Positions 10,168 through 18,715 of a stretch of 64,000 nt of DNA are shown here, in pieces (positions within the stretch are counted from its first letter, which is position 1; each line of letters begins with the position of its first letter). The position numbers and the translations under genes are program-made. The notes beneath the pieces were generated by a model. The model was not told the DNA's origin. It worked only from the letters and a program-made list of their open reading frames with translations, and searched no databases. Location of the stretch: the NCBI RefSeq assembly GCF_002075345.1, contig NZ_NAEW01000004.1, forward strand, positions 248,001 through 312,000. Direction: 5' to 3'. This stretch comes from Citrobacter braakii. Lineage in GTDB: Bacteria > Pseudomonadota > Gammaproteobacteria > Enterobacterales > Enterobacteriaceae.

Positions 10168-11166
10168 TTAAGGTTGTCTTACGCGCTTAATAAGTTTCAT
10201 CTCAACTTTTACAGTTTCTTTAATTGGCTGGTCATCAATAGCACTCATCATCATATCGAACGCTTTTTCCGCCCAAACATTTTCATCCTGCTGCATTGAC
10301 CAGACATTATTGGCGAGGAATCCCAGCATCGGGTGTTCATCAAATGTCCCAATATTAATTTCAGGTGGAATTGTGCCAAAACGATTACGAATAGCGTTAA
10401 TGGCCCCCTCCAGTACGGGTAATGATGAGGCAATAAATGCCTGTGGGCAGCCCTGTTCGCCGATCAACTCATCCATCAGTCGATAACCCCCCTCGGGCGT
10501 GTTGTCCGGCCCTTCGCGCACCCAATCGCTATGCAAAATACCATTATTGTTCAATGCATTAAGATAACCTTGCAAACGGTCGCCGATGCTGGGTAATCCG
10601 GTATCTCCCACCAAAAACCAGATCGGCGACTTTCCAGCGTCAAACAAACTTTGCGTCAATTTTTCGCCGCCCAAAATGTTATGGCTTTCTACCAGAGCGT
10701 TATCGGTATACTTAAAATCACGGTCAAGTAACACCATCGGTTTTCTGACCTGACGTAAATGGTGCTGCTGATTCTCTAATGTTGAGGGAACAATAAAAAG
10801 GCCATCGACATTGCGAGCTATTAACGCTTTGGTCAGTTTATTTTCGTAATCAACATCGTCATAGGTACAGCTAATCGTTAGCTGATAACCGGAACGACGA
10901 CAGCGTTGCTCAAGTTTTTCTGCGAGTGTGGCAAAAAACACGTTGGAAATATTGGGCACAATCAATCCCAACGTATCCGTTTTATTCAATTTCAGGCTGC
11001 GTGCTGAATGGTTAATGACGTAACCATAGCGCTCGACATATTCATTAATACGCGTTTGGGTTTTGACACTGATTCGATATTGCTCTGCTTTCCCGTTCAG
11101 CACCAGTCGTACGGTCGTAACCGATAAATTCAGATCGCTGGCTATCTGTTCTACTGTTTTAGCCAT
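10168..11166 (-). CDS. LacI-family regulator (Cra/ScrR-like) of the fuc-linked ABC/kinase unit
   Basis: A 332-residue LacI-type repressor. The N-terminal helix-turn-helix (QIASDLNLSVTTVRLVLNG, about 7-25) is followed by AEQYRIS, the short insertion typical of the Cra/ScrR branch. A periplasmic-binding-like effector domain starts near TLGLIVPNISNVFF. It is not part of E. coli fuc. It lies between the kinase (66-bp gap) and fucA (141-bp gap), all on the same strand, so it should control this locus and probably itself. The twin palindromes at 16500 and 16740 are its most likely operators (inference). Its effector could be a sugar or sugar phosphate of the pathway. Confidence 0.8.
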   Translation of the reverse strand: MAKTVEQIASDLNLSVTTVRLVLNGKAEQYRISVKTQTRINEYVERYGYVINHSARSLKLNKTDTLGLIVPNISNVFFATLAEKLEQRCRRSGYQLTISCTYDDVDYENKLTKALIARNVDGLFIVPSTLENQQHHLRQVRKPMVLLDRDFKYTDNALVESHNILGGEKLTQSLFDAGKSPIWFLVGDTGLPSIGDRLQGYLNALNNNGILHSDWVREGPDNTPEGGYRLMDELIGEQGCPQAFIASSLPVLEGAINAIRNRFGTIPPEINIGTFDEHPMLGFLANNVWSMQQDENVWAEKAFDMMMSAIDDQPIKETVKVEMKLIKRVRQP

Positions 11167-11232
11167 TTATATGCCCCAGTTCACATCCAAAAACGTCAAT
11201 CTACAATCATAAAAGTATTTTAAACTTTTGTC

Positions 11233-12813
11233 TTACTGCATAAGTTGGTTAATCGCCTGCTGCTGATCCCACATCATCAGATAAGCCTGATATTTGCGGT
11301 CATAGAAGTTCCGCCGTGCCGGGTTAGCCTTAATCACCTCGCCAGATCGAACCATCGCCTGGCATGCAGATGGAATATTTTCCCACGCGCCGCAGGCAAC
11401 CGCGCCAGTGATGGCCGCACCTAACGTCACCGCATCCTCTTCCTGCATCAGATGAATATCGCATCCGGTGGCATCGGCATATTCTCGCAACCATAGTGGG
11501 TTATGCGTTGCGCCGCCGCACAGCGTCAGTCGGGAAATGGTGTGACCGTTTTCGCGCATCACTTCCATAATATGCCGCGTACCGCAGGCGATCGCCTGTA
11601 ATGTCGCCAGGTACAGACGAGCAACCTGCATCTCGCCTCGCTCAAGAGTCAAACCGCAAACACTCCCCCGGGCATCGGGTCGCGCGCGCGGTGAACGATT
11701 ACCGTGATGATCGGCCAGCACATGCAAATAACGACCAGGCTCTGGCTCCAGCGCCTCAAGTGCGGCAACCCATTCATTAACTAAAACGATGGGATGGCAA
11801 CCCCGCGCCTCAGCCTTGTGAAATAGCGCCGCGCTGGCTCCTGACTCCTGAAGCGTCCAGTCGACTAACGCCCCAGCAGCACTTTGCCCCCCTTCTGTCA
11901 GCCAGTAGCCTGGCAGCATGGCTGACCAGTACGGCCCCCATACACCTGGTGTATGAATTTCCTGCTCGCTGCACAGCATATGGCAATTTGACGTTCCGCT
12001 GATCAACGCCAACGTCCCCTCAGGCTCAACACCGGCAAGCGCTACTCCGCCCGCATGGGCATCAATCATTCCGCTGGCGACGACCACTGCAGTCGTCAGC
12101 CCCAGCGCCTGGGCCGCATCGGCGCTAAGCGTTCCAACGGCAGCGCCTGGCGGCAGGATCCGCGACGGGATTTTTCCCAACAAATCCGTTAGCTCAACAG
12201 CGTCAAGCAGGGAGTGGCTAAAGCGTTGTTCATGTGCCAGATAGTTCCATTTACAGGTCAGCGTGCACAGACCAGCAACATCACAGGCGGTAGCTTTAGA
12301 GACCAGAAAGTCCGCCAGATCGTAGAAGCGATGCGCACTCTGCCAGGTGGCTGGAAAATGGTTTTTCAACCACAGTACTTTAGGAAGCTCCATTTCGACG
12401 CTGACTTCACCGCCAACGTAGCGCAAAGCCGGATCCTGCGTGGCGTTTATACGTTGCGTCTCCTGCGCCGCACGATGATCCATCCACATGATGATGTTAT
12501 GGTCTGATGGTTCGCCTGGTGAAACCGCCAGGCCCCGCCCCAGTTCATCCAGTGCCACCAATGAACAGGTGGCATCAAATCCCAATGCGCGGATCTCCTC
12601 AATGCGAACCCCGGATGACGACACCGCCTCCTTCACTGCATGGCAAACCTGCTGCCAGATTTCTGCAGATGACTGCTCAACCCGCTCAGGACCGGGTCGA
12701 AACTGCGAGATGGCGTGTGTCGCAAAAGCCAGCCGTTTGCCACTGGCATCAAAGACACCAGCCCTGACGCTGGCGGAACCGACATCCACACCGAGGAAAT
12801 ATCCACTGCCCAT
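11233..12813 (-). CDS. FGGY-family carbohydrate kinase, probable D-ribulokinase
   Basis: A 526-residue FGGY kinase. The N-terminal phosphate loop is at FLGVDVGSAS (6-15), and a later nucleotide-binding segment is LTLCGGATHNPLW. Residues 82-86 read TCSLV, the signature reported for D-ribulokinases (human FGGY, yeast YDR109C); CTLTCKWNYL also fits that branch. I chose the ATG at 12813 because it has GGGAG upstream and starts directly into the fold. Predicted reaction: D-ribulose to D-ribulose 5-phosphate. It differs from FucK, which is encoded separately at 18716. Alternatives are ribulokinase or xylulokinase activity on another pentulose. Class is confident; substrate is inference. Confidence 0.75.
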   Translation of the reverse strand: MGSGYFLGVDVGSASVRAGVFDASGKRLAFATHAISQFRPGPERVEQSSAEIWQQVCHAVKEAVSSSGVRIEEIRALGFDATCSLVALDELGRGLAVSPGEPSDHNIIMWMDHRAAQETQRINATQDPALRYVGGEVSVEMELPKVLWLKNHFPATWQSAHRFYDLADFLVSKATACDVAGLCTLTCKWNYLAHEQRFSHSLLDAVELTDLLGKIPSRILPPGAAVGTLSADAAQALGLTTAVVVASGMIDAHAGGVALAGVEPEGTLALISGTSNCHMLCSEQEIHTPGVWGPYWSAMLPGYWLTEGGQSAAGALVDWTLQESGASAALFHKAEARGCHPIVLVNEWVAALEALEPEPGRYLHVLADHHGNRSPRARPDARGSVCGLTLERGEMQVARLYLATLQAIACGTRHIMEVMRENGHTISRLTLCGGATHNPLWLREYADATGCDIHLMQEEDAVTLGAAITGAVACGAWENIPSACQAMVRSGEVIKANPARRNFYDRKYQAYLMMWDQQQAINQLMQ

Positions 12814-12866
12814 AGTAACTCCCTGACGCTGGCGAATGATGGGGCGAACACATCGCCCCAACGGTG

Positions 12867-13817
12867 TTATTTTTTACCGAATGGGTGTAACAGCTTGTCA
12901 ATTTCCGGGGTGTCAATGTTCTTCGCATTAACGAATTTAACCGGAATATCAATTTCTTTCGGTACAGACTGACCCGATACCGCTGCATTTAGTGTCTTGA
13001 TACCCTGGTAGCCAATCTGATAAGCGTCCTGCACGACAAAACCCTGAATGACCCCAGACTTCAGGAAAGCAATGATTGCCTCGGTGCTATCAAAACCAAT
13101 CACTTTCACTTTGCCTTTCAGGTTTTGACTATCAATGGCGTTTGCTACGCCCAGCGTTGAGCCTTCATTGGTGCCATAAATCCCTGCAATATCAGGGTTG
13201 GCCTGGATCATATCGATGGTTTTATCCATCGCTTTTTGCGGATCGCCATCGCTGTACTGGACCGGCAGCACCTGGATTTCCGGGTATTTCTCCTTCATGC
13301 GGGCAATAAACCCTTCCGAACGCTCAATCGCTGAGGAGGTCCCCGCTACGTGCGCAATAATGCCCACTTTACCTTTGCTGCCCACTTCCGCTGCCAGTGC
13401 ATCCGCCGCTTCAGCACCGGCTTTACGGTTATTCGTGGCGACAAAGCTCACCGGGATATCGGAATTCACGCCGGAGTCAAACGTCACAACTTTAATGCCG
13501 CGTGAATTTGCGGTCTCAACTAATGGCGCCAGCGCATTGGCATCTAACGCTGCCAGCAATAGCCCATTGGGTTTTTGCGCCATCGCGTTTTCAACTAGCT
13601 GAATCTGCTCGGCAATCTGAGTTTCATCCGCCGGGCCAACATAGCTGGTTTTATCACCCGACTCTTTTGCTGCTGCTTCCGTCCCCATTTTTACGGTTTG
13701 CCAGAATTCATGCTGGAAACCTTTACTGACCACCGGAAGGTTCATATCTTTAGCCAATACGCTGGATGTCATACAGGCCAGCAGGGATAACGCATAGACA
13801 AAATTCCTGGTTCTCAT
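12867..13817 (-). CDS. Periplasmic sugar-binding protein of an RbsB-like ABC transporter
   Basis: A 316-residue protein with a Sec signal peptide (MRTRNFVYALSLLACMTSS, cleavage near VLA-KD) and a mature periplasmic-binding-protein type 1 domain related to RbsB. Ribose-binder-like elements include VSKGFQHEFWQTVKMG, GLLLAALDANAL and VIGFDSTEAI. The ATG at 13817 has GGAG upstream; a longer reading would bury the signal peptide. The 73-bp gap after the permease can form two small hairpins (CCCT...AGGG at 13844-13858 and CCCG...CGGG at 13868-13882), perhaps tuning expression of the binding protein. Ligand unknown; D-arabinose, L-fucose or D-ribulose are the candidates from context. Confidence 0.85.
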   Translation of the reverse strand: MRTRNFVYALSLLACMTSSVLAKDMNLPVVSKGFQHEFWQTVKMGTEAAAKESGDKTSYVGPADETQIAEQIQLVENAMAQKPNGLLLAALDANALAPLVETANSRGIKVVTFDSGVNSDIPVSFVATNNRKAGAEAADALAAEVGSKGKVGIIAHVAGTSSAIERSEGFIARMKEKYPEIQVLPVQYSDGDPQKAMDKTIDMIQANPDIAGIYGTNEGSTLGVANAIDSQNLKGKVKVIGFDSTEAIIAFLKSGVIQGFVVQDAYQIGYQGIKTLNAAVSGQSVPKEIDIPVKFVNAKNIDTPEIDKLLHPFGKK

Positions 13818-13890
13818 TGTTTTACTCCGTTCTGAGTGAGTCACCCTAAACGTCAGGGTTATGATGCCCCGTGACTTCCGGGAGCGTAAA

Positions 13891-14874
13891 TCAACGAATT
13901 TTTTTGCGTAATGTATCGAGATAAACCGCAGCAATGACCACCACGCCCATGGCCACCATTTGCCAGAACTGGGAAACCCCCATCAGGTTCAGACCGTTTT
14001 TCAACACGCTCATAATGAATGCGCCGATGATAGTCCCGCCGATGGTGCCAATTCCTCCCATCAGGCTCGTACCGCCAATAACAACCGCCGCGATGGCTTC
14101 CAGTTCATAACCCACACCAACCGTTGGCTGACCAGAGTTCAGACGTGAGGCCAGAATAACGCCGGCGATCCCGGTCAGCAGACCACAAAAGGCGTAGACG
14201 AAAATTTTGACGCGTTGAACTTTAATACCGGAAAGATGTGCGGCCACCTCATTGCTACCCACAGCGTAAACATAGCGACCAATCACCGTTTTCTTCAGGA
14301 TGTAGGCGGCGATTAGCGCCACCACCACCAGGTAAAAAACGGGATAAGGCAACACATCGAACAAACGTCCCTGGGCCAGCATTTTGAAGGTGGGGTAATC
14401 AGCGAAATAAATCGCACGACCATCTGTCATCACCATATTGATGCCTCTGACAGACATCATCAGGCCCAGCGTGGCGATAAAAGGCGGGATAGTCATTTTG
14501 GTGACCAGCAGACCATTGATATAGCCGCATAATCCACCGGCCAGCACCCCGGCCAGAATACATACGGGCAGAGGCAATCCCAGCGTGGCGCTGATGCCTA
14601 CCGCAACACCCGAAAAGGCCACCACCGAGCCAAGAGAAAGGTCGATTCCTGACGTGATAATGACGAAGGTAACGCCAATCGCCATAATGCCAATCACTGA
14701 AGTTTGCAGAGCGATTGTCATGATGTTTTCAGTGTTAAAGAAAAATGGCGAACCAAAGCTAAAAAATATTACTAAAATAATCAGACTCAAAAGCGGCGCA
14801 AGGCGCATTAAAAGTTCTTTGTTAATTTTTATTTTCTTATTATTGCTGTCTGAAGAGGTTACAGAGATAGTCAT
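13891..14874 (-). CDS. Sugar ABC transporter permease (RbsC-like)
   Basis: A 327-residue inner-membrane permease of the BPD_transp_2 (RbsC/AraH) family. It has a short charged N-terminus, then about 8-10 hydrophobic helices. Family hallmarks are VTFVIITSGIDLSLGSVVA, the EAA-like VYAVGSNEVAAHLSGI and AIAAVVIGGTSLMGG. It should form a homodimer with the ATPase encoded 3 bp upstream and take sugar from the binding protein encoded downstream. It replaces the role that the MFS permease FucP plays in E. coli. Confidence 0.9.
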   Translation of the reverse strand: MTISVTSSDSNNKKIKINKELLMRLAPLLSLIILVIFFSFGSPFFFNTENIMTIALQTSVIGIMAIGVTFVIITSGIDLSLGSVVAFSGVAVGISATLGLPLPVCILAGVLAGGLCGYINGLLVTKMTIPPFIATLGLMMSVRGINMVMTDGRAIYFADYPTFKMLAQGRLFDVLPYPVFYLVVVALIAAYILKKTVIGRYVYAVGSNEVAAHLSGIKVQRVKIFVYAFCGLLTGIAGVILASRLNSGQPTVGVGYELEAIAAVVIGGTSLMGGIGTIGGTIIGAFIMSVLKNGLNLMGVSQFWQMVAMGVVVIAAVYLDTLRKKIR

Positions 14875-14877
14875 AAA

Positions 14878-16377
14878 TTAGTCCTCTAACGTCGCATATT
14901 GCATGATTTTTTCTTGTGTGGCGTCATCAGAAGCTAACTCCCCGGTAATACGTCCATTACGCATCACTAAAATGCGATCGCACATACCCAGCACTTCCGG
15001 TAATTCAGAGGAGATCATGATAATTGACTTCCCTTTTGCCACCAGTCGATTCATTAATTCATAAATCTCAAGTTTGGCACCCACATCAATACCGCGAGTG
15101 GGTTCATCAAAGATGAGAATATCGGTGTCTTTACACACCCATCTGGCAATAATAATTTTCTGCTGATTACCACCACTTAAATTCAGAGCAGCCTGTTCTA
15201 AATGTGGTGTTTTAATGCGTAGGGCTTTCACCTGTTCTTCGCTGGTTTTCTGACAACGTTTGCTGTCCACGTTGCCATAACGATCGGAATACTCAGGATA
15301 ATTGCCCAACATAATATTGCGCTCAACGGACAGTCCTAATGCCAGCCCCTCTTTTTTCCTGTCCTCGGTTAAATAGCTGATACCCTGTTTGATAGCATCA
15401 GGAATATCTTTAATTACCGTCACGTTACCGTTCAGCTTGAGGGTTCCGCCATCAATGGGATCCGCACCAAAAATTGCCCGCGCCAGCTCAGTACGTCCTG
15501 CCCCCATCAGACCGGCGAAGCCCAAAATTTCGCCCTGATACAGAGTGAAATCAATATTGTTCAATACGCCATTGCGCGTCAGACCGCTTACTTCCAACAC
15601 CGGCTTGCGTTGAGCCAAAGGTTCGCGGCGAGGATAGATATTGCCAAGATCGCGCCCAACCATCATGGCAATCAGATCGCTAATTTTAACCGCATCATAA
15701 TCCACAGTGGCAATAAACTGACCATCCCGCATCACCGTCGCGCGATCGGCGATCAGCGCCAGTTCCTCTAATCTGTGCGAGATATAAACAATGCCCGTTC
15801 CCTGTTCTTTCAGCAAACGAGTTACCTGAAATAAGCTGTCAATTTCCGTTTCAGTCAGCGCTGCCGTCGGTTCATCCATAATAAGAATCTTGGCATTCAC
15901 CGATATCGCTTTAGCAATCTCAACCATTTGTTGTTGCGCGACGGTCAGATCGGCCACCAGCGTTTCTGGAGAGATATTCAGGTTTAATTTTTGCAAAATA
16001 TCGATAGCTGCCTGTCGCTGTTGTTTTTCATCCAGACGCCAGCGATTATTTTTGCAAAACTCCCTGCCAATAAATATATTATCTTCCACCGTGAGTTCAG
16101 GGAAAAGGTTAAACTCCTGGTGAATGATGGTGATACCTGCGCTTTGTGCACTCAACGGGTTCGCAAAAGTAACAGGTTGTCCCTCAAAAATAATATCCCC
16201 TTCATCAGGCTGATAAACACCGGATAAAATCTTCATCAACGTAGACTTTCCTGCGCCATTCTCACCCAGCAGCACATGAACCTCTCCTTTGCGTAAAGCA
16301 AAATCCACATTACTCAACGCTAATACGCCGGGAAAACGTTTCGTAATATGACTCATCTGTAAAAATGTTTCAGACAT
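14878..16377 (-). CDS. Sugar ABC transporter ATP-binding protein (RbsA/AraG-like)
   Basis: A 499-residue ATPase with two fused ABC domains. The first Walker A is GENGAGKST (38-46), with LTVAQQQMVEIAKA and Walker B ILIMDEPTAAL. The second domain has the degenerate Walker region GLMGAGRTELAR, the signature LSGGNQQK and Walker B ILIFDEPTRGID. This one-intact, one-degenerate arrangement is usual for the RbsA/AraG family. The start at 16377 has AGGAAAG upstream. It is the first gene of the minus-strand unit, reading away from the regulatory region at 16378-16840. Confidence 0.9.
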   Translation of the reverse strand: MSETFLQMSHITKRFPGVLALSNVDFALRKGEVHVLLGENGAGKSTLMKILSGVYQPDEGDIIFEGQPVTFANPLSAQSAGITIIHQEFNLFPELTVEDNIFIGREFCKNNRWRLDEKQQRQAAIDILQKLNLNISPETLVADLTVAQQQMVEIAKAISVNAKILIMDEPTAALTETEIDSLFQVTRLLKEQGTGIVYISHRLEELALIADRATVMRDGQFIATVDYDAVKISDLIAMMVGRDLGNIYPRREPLAQRKPVLEVSGLTRNGVLNNIDFTLYQGEILGFAGLMGAGRTELARAIFGADPIDGGTLKLNGNVTVIKDIPDAIKQGISYLTEDRKKEGLALGLSVERNIMLGNYPEYSDRYGNVDSKRCQKTSEEQVKALRIKTPHLEQAALNLSGGNQQKIIIARWVCKDTDILIFDEPTRGIDVGAKLEIYELMNRLVAKGKSIIMISSELPEVLGMCDRILVMRNGRITGELASDDATQEKIMQYATLED

Positions 16378-16499
16378 TGCTGCTTTCCTCAATATACAGA
16401 AACTGCAATCAGTGAATCAGGCGCAAAACGTTGCCAGGAAGCCATCGTCACCGTTAATGCGAATACTACCTATAAGTTCATATGCGTTTTATCAATTAT

Positions 16500-16515
16500 G
16501 CTAACTCGAGTTAGC
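16500..16515. promoter_or_regulatory. Operator O1: perfect palindrome upstream of the ABC genes
   Basis: GCTAACTCGAGTTAGC is a perfect 16-bp palindrome with a central CG, the form expected for a LacI-family operator. It lies 123 bp before the ATPase start. On the minus strand it is followed directly by CATAAT, a possible -10, so a bound repressor would occupy the promoter spacer. The identical sequence recurs at 16740. Binding by the LacI protein at 10168 is inferred. Confidence 0.75.
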
Positions 16516-16530
16516 GAAGTGCCTTTTAAA

Positions 16531-16566
16531 GCTATTTTAGCTACTCAAAATAGCCAAATCATTTGG
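16531..16566. promoter_or_regulatory. Two further inverted repeats in the fucI/ABC intergenic region
   Basis: GCTATTTT (16531-16538) is mirrored by AAAATAGC (16547-16554) across 8 bp. It is followed by the 13-bp palindrome CCAAATCATTTGG (16554-16566). They differ from the twin 16-mers and from a CRP site, so a second regulator, perhaps FucR, is plausible. I know of no consensus to test this against. Confidence 0.4.
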
Positions 16567-16679
16567 TTTAAAACTGTGACGCTGAACAGACAATTTATTA
16601 CAACCAATTAATTTAAAAAGGATTTATTGAAAATACCCGTCCTGGTTTATTTGACGCAGATCGAATTTTAACCACTTCT

Positions 16680-16695
16680 CGTGAAGCCTCTCACA
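16680..16695. promoter_or_regulatory. Candidate CRP site upstream of fucI
   Basis: CGTGAAGCCTCTCACA matches TGTGA-N6-TCACA at 9 of 10 core positions. It is centred about 153 bp before the fucI start codon. If the fucI promoter uses TAAGCT at 16737-16742 as its -10, the site sits near -61.5, a usual class I position. CRP control of fuc genes is established in E. coli. Confidence 0.6.
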
Positions 16696-16699
16696 GTTC

Positions 16700-16717
16700 C
16701 ACAACAAAAAAGTTGTG
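16700..16717. repeat. Inverted repeat with A6 spacer
   Basis: CACAAC-A6-GTTGTG is a perfect 6-bp inverted repeat between the CRP-like site and operator O2. It may be another protein site or a bent A-tract element; its role is unknown. Confidence 0.35.
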
Positions 16718-16739
16718 CAAAAAACTCTCTAATACCTAA

Positions 16740-16755
16740 GCTAACTCGAGTTAGC
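16740..16755. promoter_or_regulatory. Operator O2: second identical palindrome, upstream of fucI
   Basis: A second exact copy of GCTAACTCGAGTTAGC, 86 bp before the fucI ATG and 240 bp centre to centre from O1. It lies where the fucI transcription start is expected. Two identical strong operators flanking a divergent promoter region suggest repression loops that control fucI and the ABC/kinase unit together (inference). Confidence 0.75.
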
Positions 16756-16840
16756 AAAAATGGGTTATTCAGCCAACTGCGACGGTGGTGTTCAACATCC
16801 GCTTTTGCAGCACGGCATAAAGTGAGATGAGGAACCTCGA

Positions 16841-18616
16841 ATGAACAAAAATAGCTTACCGAAAATTGGAATTCGTCCGGTGATTGATGGGCGCCGTATG
16901 GGTGTTCGTGAATCGCTCGAAGAGCAAACCATGAATATGGCAAAAGCCACTGCTGCGCTGATCACAGAGAAACTTCGTCACGCCTGTGGTGCACAAATTG
17001 AATGTGTGATTGCCGACACTTGCATTGCCGGGATGGCTGAATCTGCCGCCTGTGAAGAAAAATTCAGCAGCCTGAACGTAGGCGTGACGATTACTGTTAC
17101 CCCATGCTGGTGCTACGGTAGCGAAACCATCGACATGGATCCGATGCGCCCGAAAGCTATCTGGGGCTTTAACGGAACAGAACGTCCCGGCGCAGTTTAT
17201 CTGGCCGCAGCATTGGCTGCGCATAATCAAAAAGGACTTCCCGCCTTCTCTATTTACGGCCATGACGTACAGGATGCCGGTGACACCACGATCCCTGCCG
17301 ATGTTGAAGAAAAATTGCTGCGCTTTGCCCGAGCGGGCCTGGCGGTTGCCAGTATGAAAGGCAAAAGCTACCTGTCCGTAGGCGGTGTTTCAATGGGCAT
17401 TGCCGGCTCGATTGTCGATCATAACTTCTTTGAATCCTGGCTGGGAATGAAGGTTCAACCCGTTGATATGACCGAACTGCGTCGTCGCATCGACCAAAAA
17501 ATCTATGACGAAGCTGAGCTGGAAATGGCGCTGGCGTGGGCGGATAAAAACTTCCGCTACGGTGAAGATCAGAACGCACAGCAATATAAGCGTAACGCAG
17601 AGCAGAGCCGTGCGGTGCTGAAAGAGAGCCTGCTGATGGCCATGTGCATTCGCGACATGATGCAGGGTAACCAAAAACTGGCAGACAAAGGTCGGGTTGA
17701 AGAGTCACTGGGGTACAACGCGATTGCCGCAGGCTTCCAGGGCCAGCGTCACTGGACCGATCAATACCCGAATGGCGATACCGCCGAAGCACTGCTCAAC
17801 AGCTCCTTTGACTGGAACGGCATTCGCGAACCGTTCGTTGTCGCCACCGAAAACGACAGCCTGAACGGCGTGGCGATGCTGTTTGGTCATCAACTCACCG
17901 GCACAGCGCAGGTCTTTGCCGATGTGCGCACCTACTGGTCGCCAGAGGCGGTTGAACGCGTCACAGGTAAACCGCTAACCGGCCTTGCTGAGCACGGTAT
18001 TATTCACCTGATTAACTCCGGCTCGGCAGCGCTGGATGGCTCCTGCAAACAGCGCGACGGCGAAGGGAAACCGACCATGAAGCCGCACTGGGAAATCTCA
18101 CAGAAAGAGGCGGATGATTGCCTGGCTGCTACCGAATGGTGTCCGGCTATTCACGAATACTTCCGCGGCGGCGGCTATTCTTCTCGCTTCCTGACCGAGG
18201 GCGGCGTGCCGTTCACCATGACCCGCATCAACATCATCAAAGGCCTGGGCCCGGTGCTGCAAATCGCGGAAGGCTGGAGCGTGGAATTGCCGAAAGAGAT
18301 GCACGACCAGCTTGATGCGCGCACCAACTCCACCTGGCCAACCACCTGGTTCGCTCCGCGCTTAACCGGTAAAGGCCCGTTCAGCGATGTCTATTCCGTC
18401 ATGGCTAACTGGGGCGCAAACCACGGCGTACTGACGATTGGTCACGTGGGCGCGGACTTTATTACGCTCGCCGCCATGTTGCGTATCCCGGTTTGTATGC
18501 ACAACGTGGAAGACGAAAAAATTTACCGCCCTTCAGCCTGGGCAGCCCATGGTATGGATATGGAAGGCCAGGATTATCGCGCCTGCCAGAACTACGGCCC
18601 GCTGTATAAGCGTTAA
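16841..18616 (+). CDS. fucI: L-fucose isomerase FucI
   Basis: A 591-residue Mn-dependent aldose-ketose isomerase converting L-fucose to L-fuculose; the family also converts D-arabinose to D-ribulose. Active-site Glu337 (ATEND) and Asp361 (FADVR) are at the E. coli positions, and the His of IGHVGADF is present. Length is identical to E. coli FucI. The start follows GAGGAA. In E. coli fucP precedes fucI in the same operon; here fucI is the first gene after the divergent regulatory region. A BIME separates it from fucK. Confidence 0.98.
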   Translation: MNKNSLPKIGIRPVIDGRRMGVRESLEEQTMNMAKATAALITEKLRHACGAQIECVIADTCIAGMAESAACEEKFSSLNVGVTITVTPCWCYGSETIDMDPMRPKAIWGFNGTERPGAVYLAAALAAHNQKGLPAFSIYGHDVQDAGDTTIPADVEEKLLRFARAGLAVASMKGKSYLSVGGVSMGIAGSIVDHNFFESWLGMKVQPVDMTELRRRIDQKIYDEAELEMALAWADKNFRYGEDQNAQQYKRNAEQSRAVLKESLLMAMCIRDMMQGNQKLADKGRVEESLGYNAIAAGFQGQRHWTDQYPNGDTAEALLNSSFDWNGIREPFVVATENDSLNGVAMLFGHQLTGTAQVFADVRTYWSPEAVERVTGKPLTGLAEHGIIHLINSGSAALDGSCKQRDGEGKPTMKPHWEISQKEADDCLAATEWCPAIHEYFRGGGYSSRFLTEGGVPFTMTRINIIKGLGPVLQIAEGWSVELPKEMHDQLDARTNSTWPTTWFAPRLTGKGPFSDVYSVMANWGANHGVLTIGHVGADFITLAAMLRIPVCMHNVEDEKIYRPSAWAAHGMDMEGQDYRACQNYGPLYKR

Positions 18617-18625
18617 TGCGACTCT

Positions 18626-18700
18626 GGCCCGGTGGCGCAAGCTTACCGGGCCTGCGCAGTGAATTTTGTAGGCCGGGTAAGCGCTGCGCCATCCGGCTAC
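18626..18700 (+). repeat. BIME between fucI and fucK
   Basis: GGCCCGGT...ACCGGGCC (18626-18652) and GTAGGCCGGGTAAG...CATCCGGCTAC (18668-18700) are two REP units inside the fuc operon. They fill almost the whole 99-bp gap and could separate the mRNA levels of fucI and fucK. Confidence 0.85.
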
Positions 18701-18715
18701 GTTTGGGGAGCGATT

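Noticed and set aside
10168-16840. The fuc insertion as a recent mobile element or genomic island
   Set aside because: No integrase, insertion sequence, direct repeats or tRNA boundary is visible, and codon use looks similar to the neighbours apart from somewhat more AT in the ATPase and permease genes.
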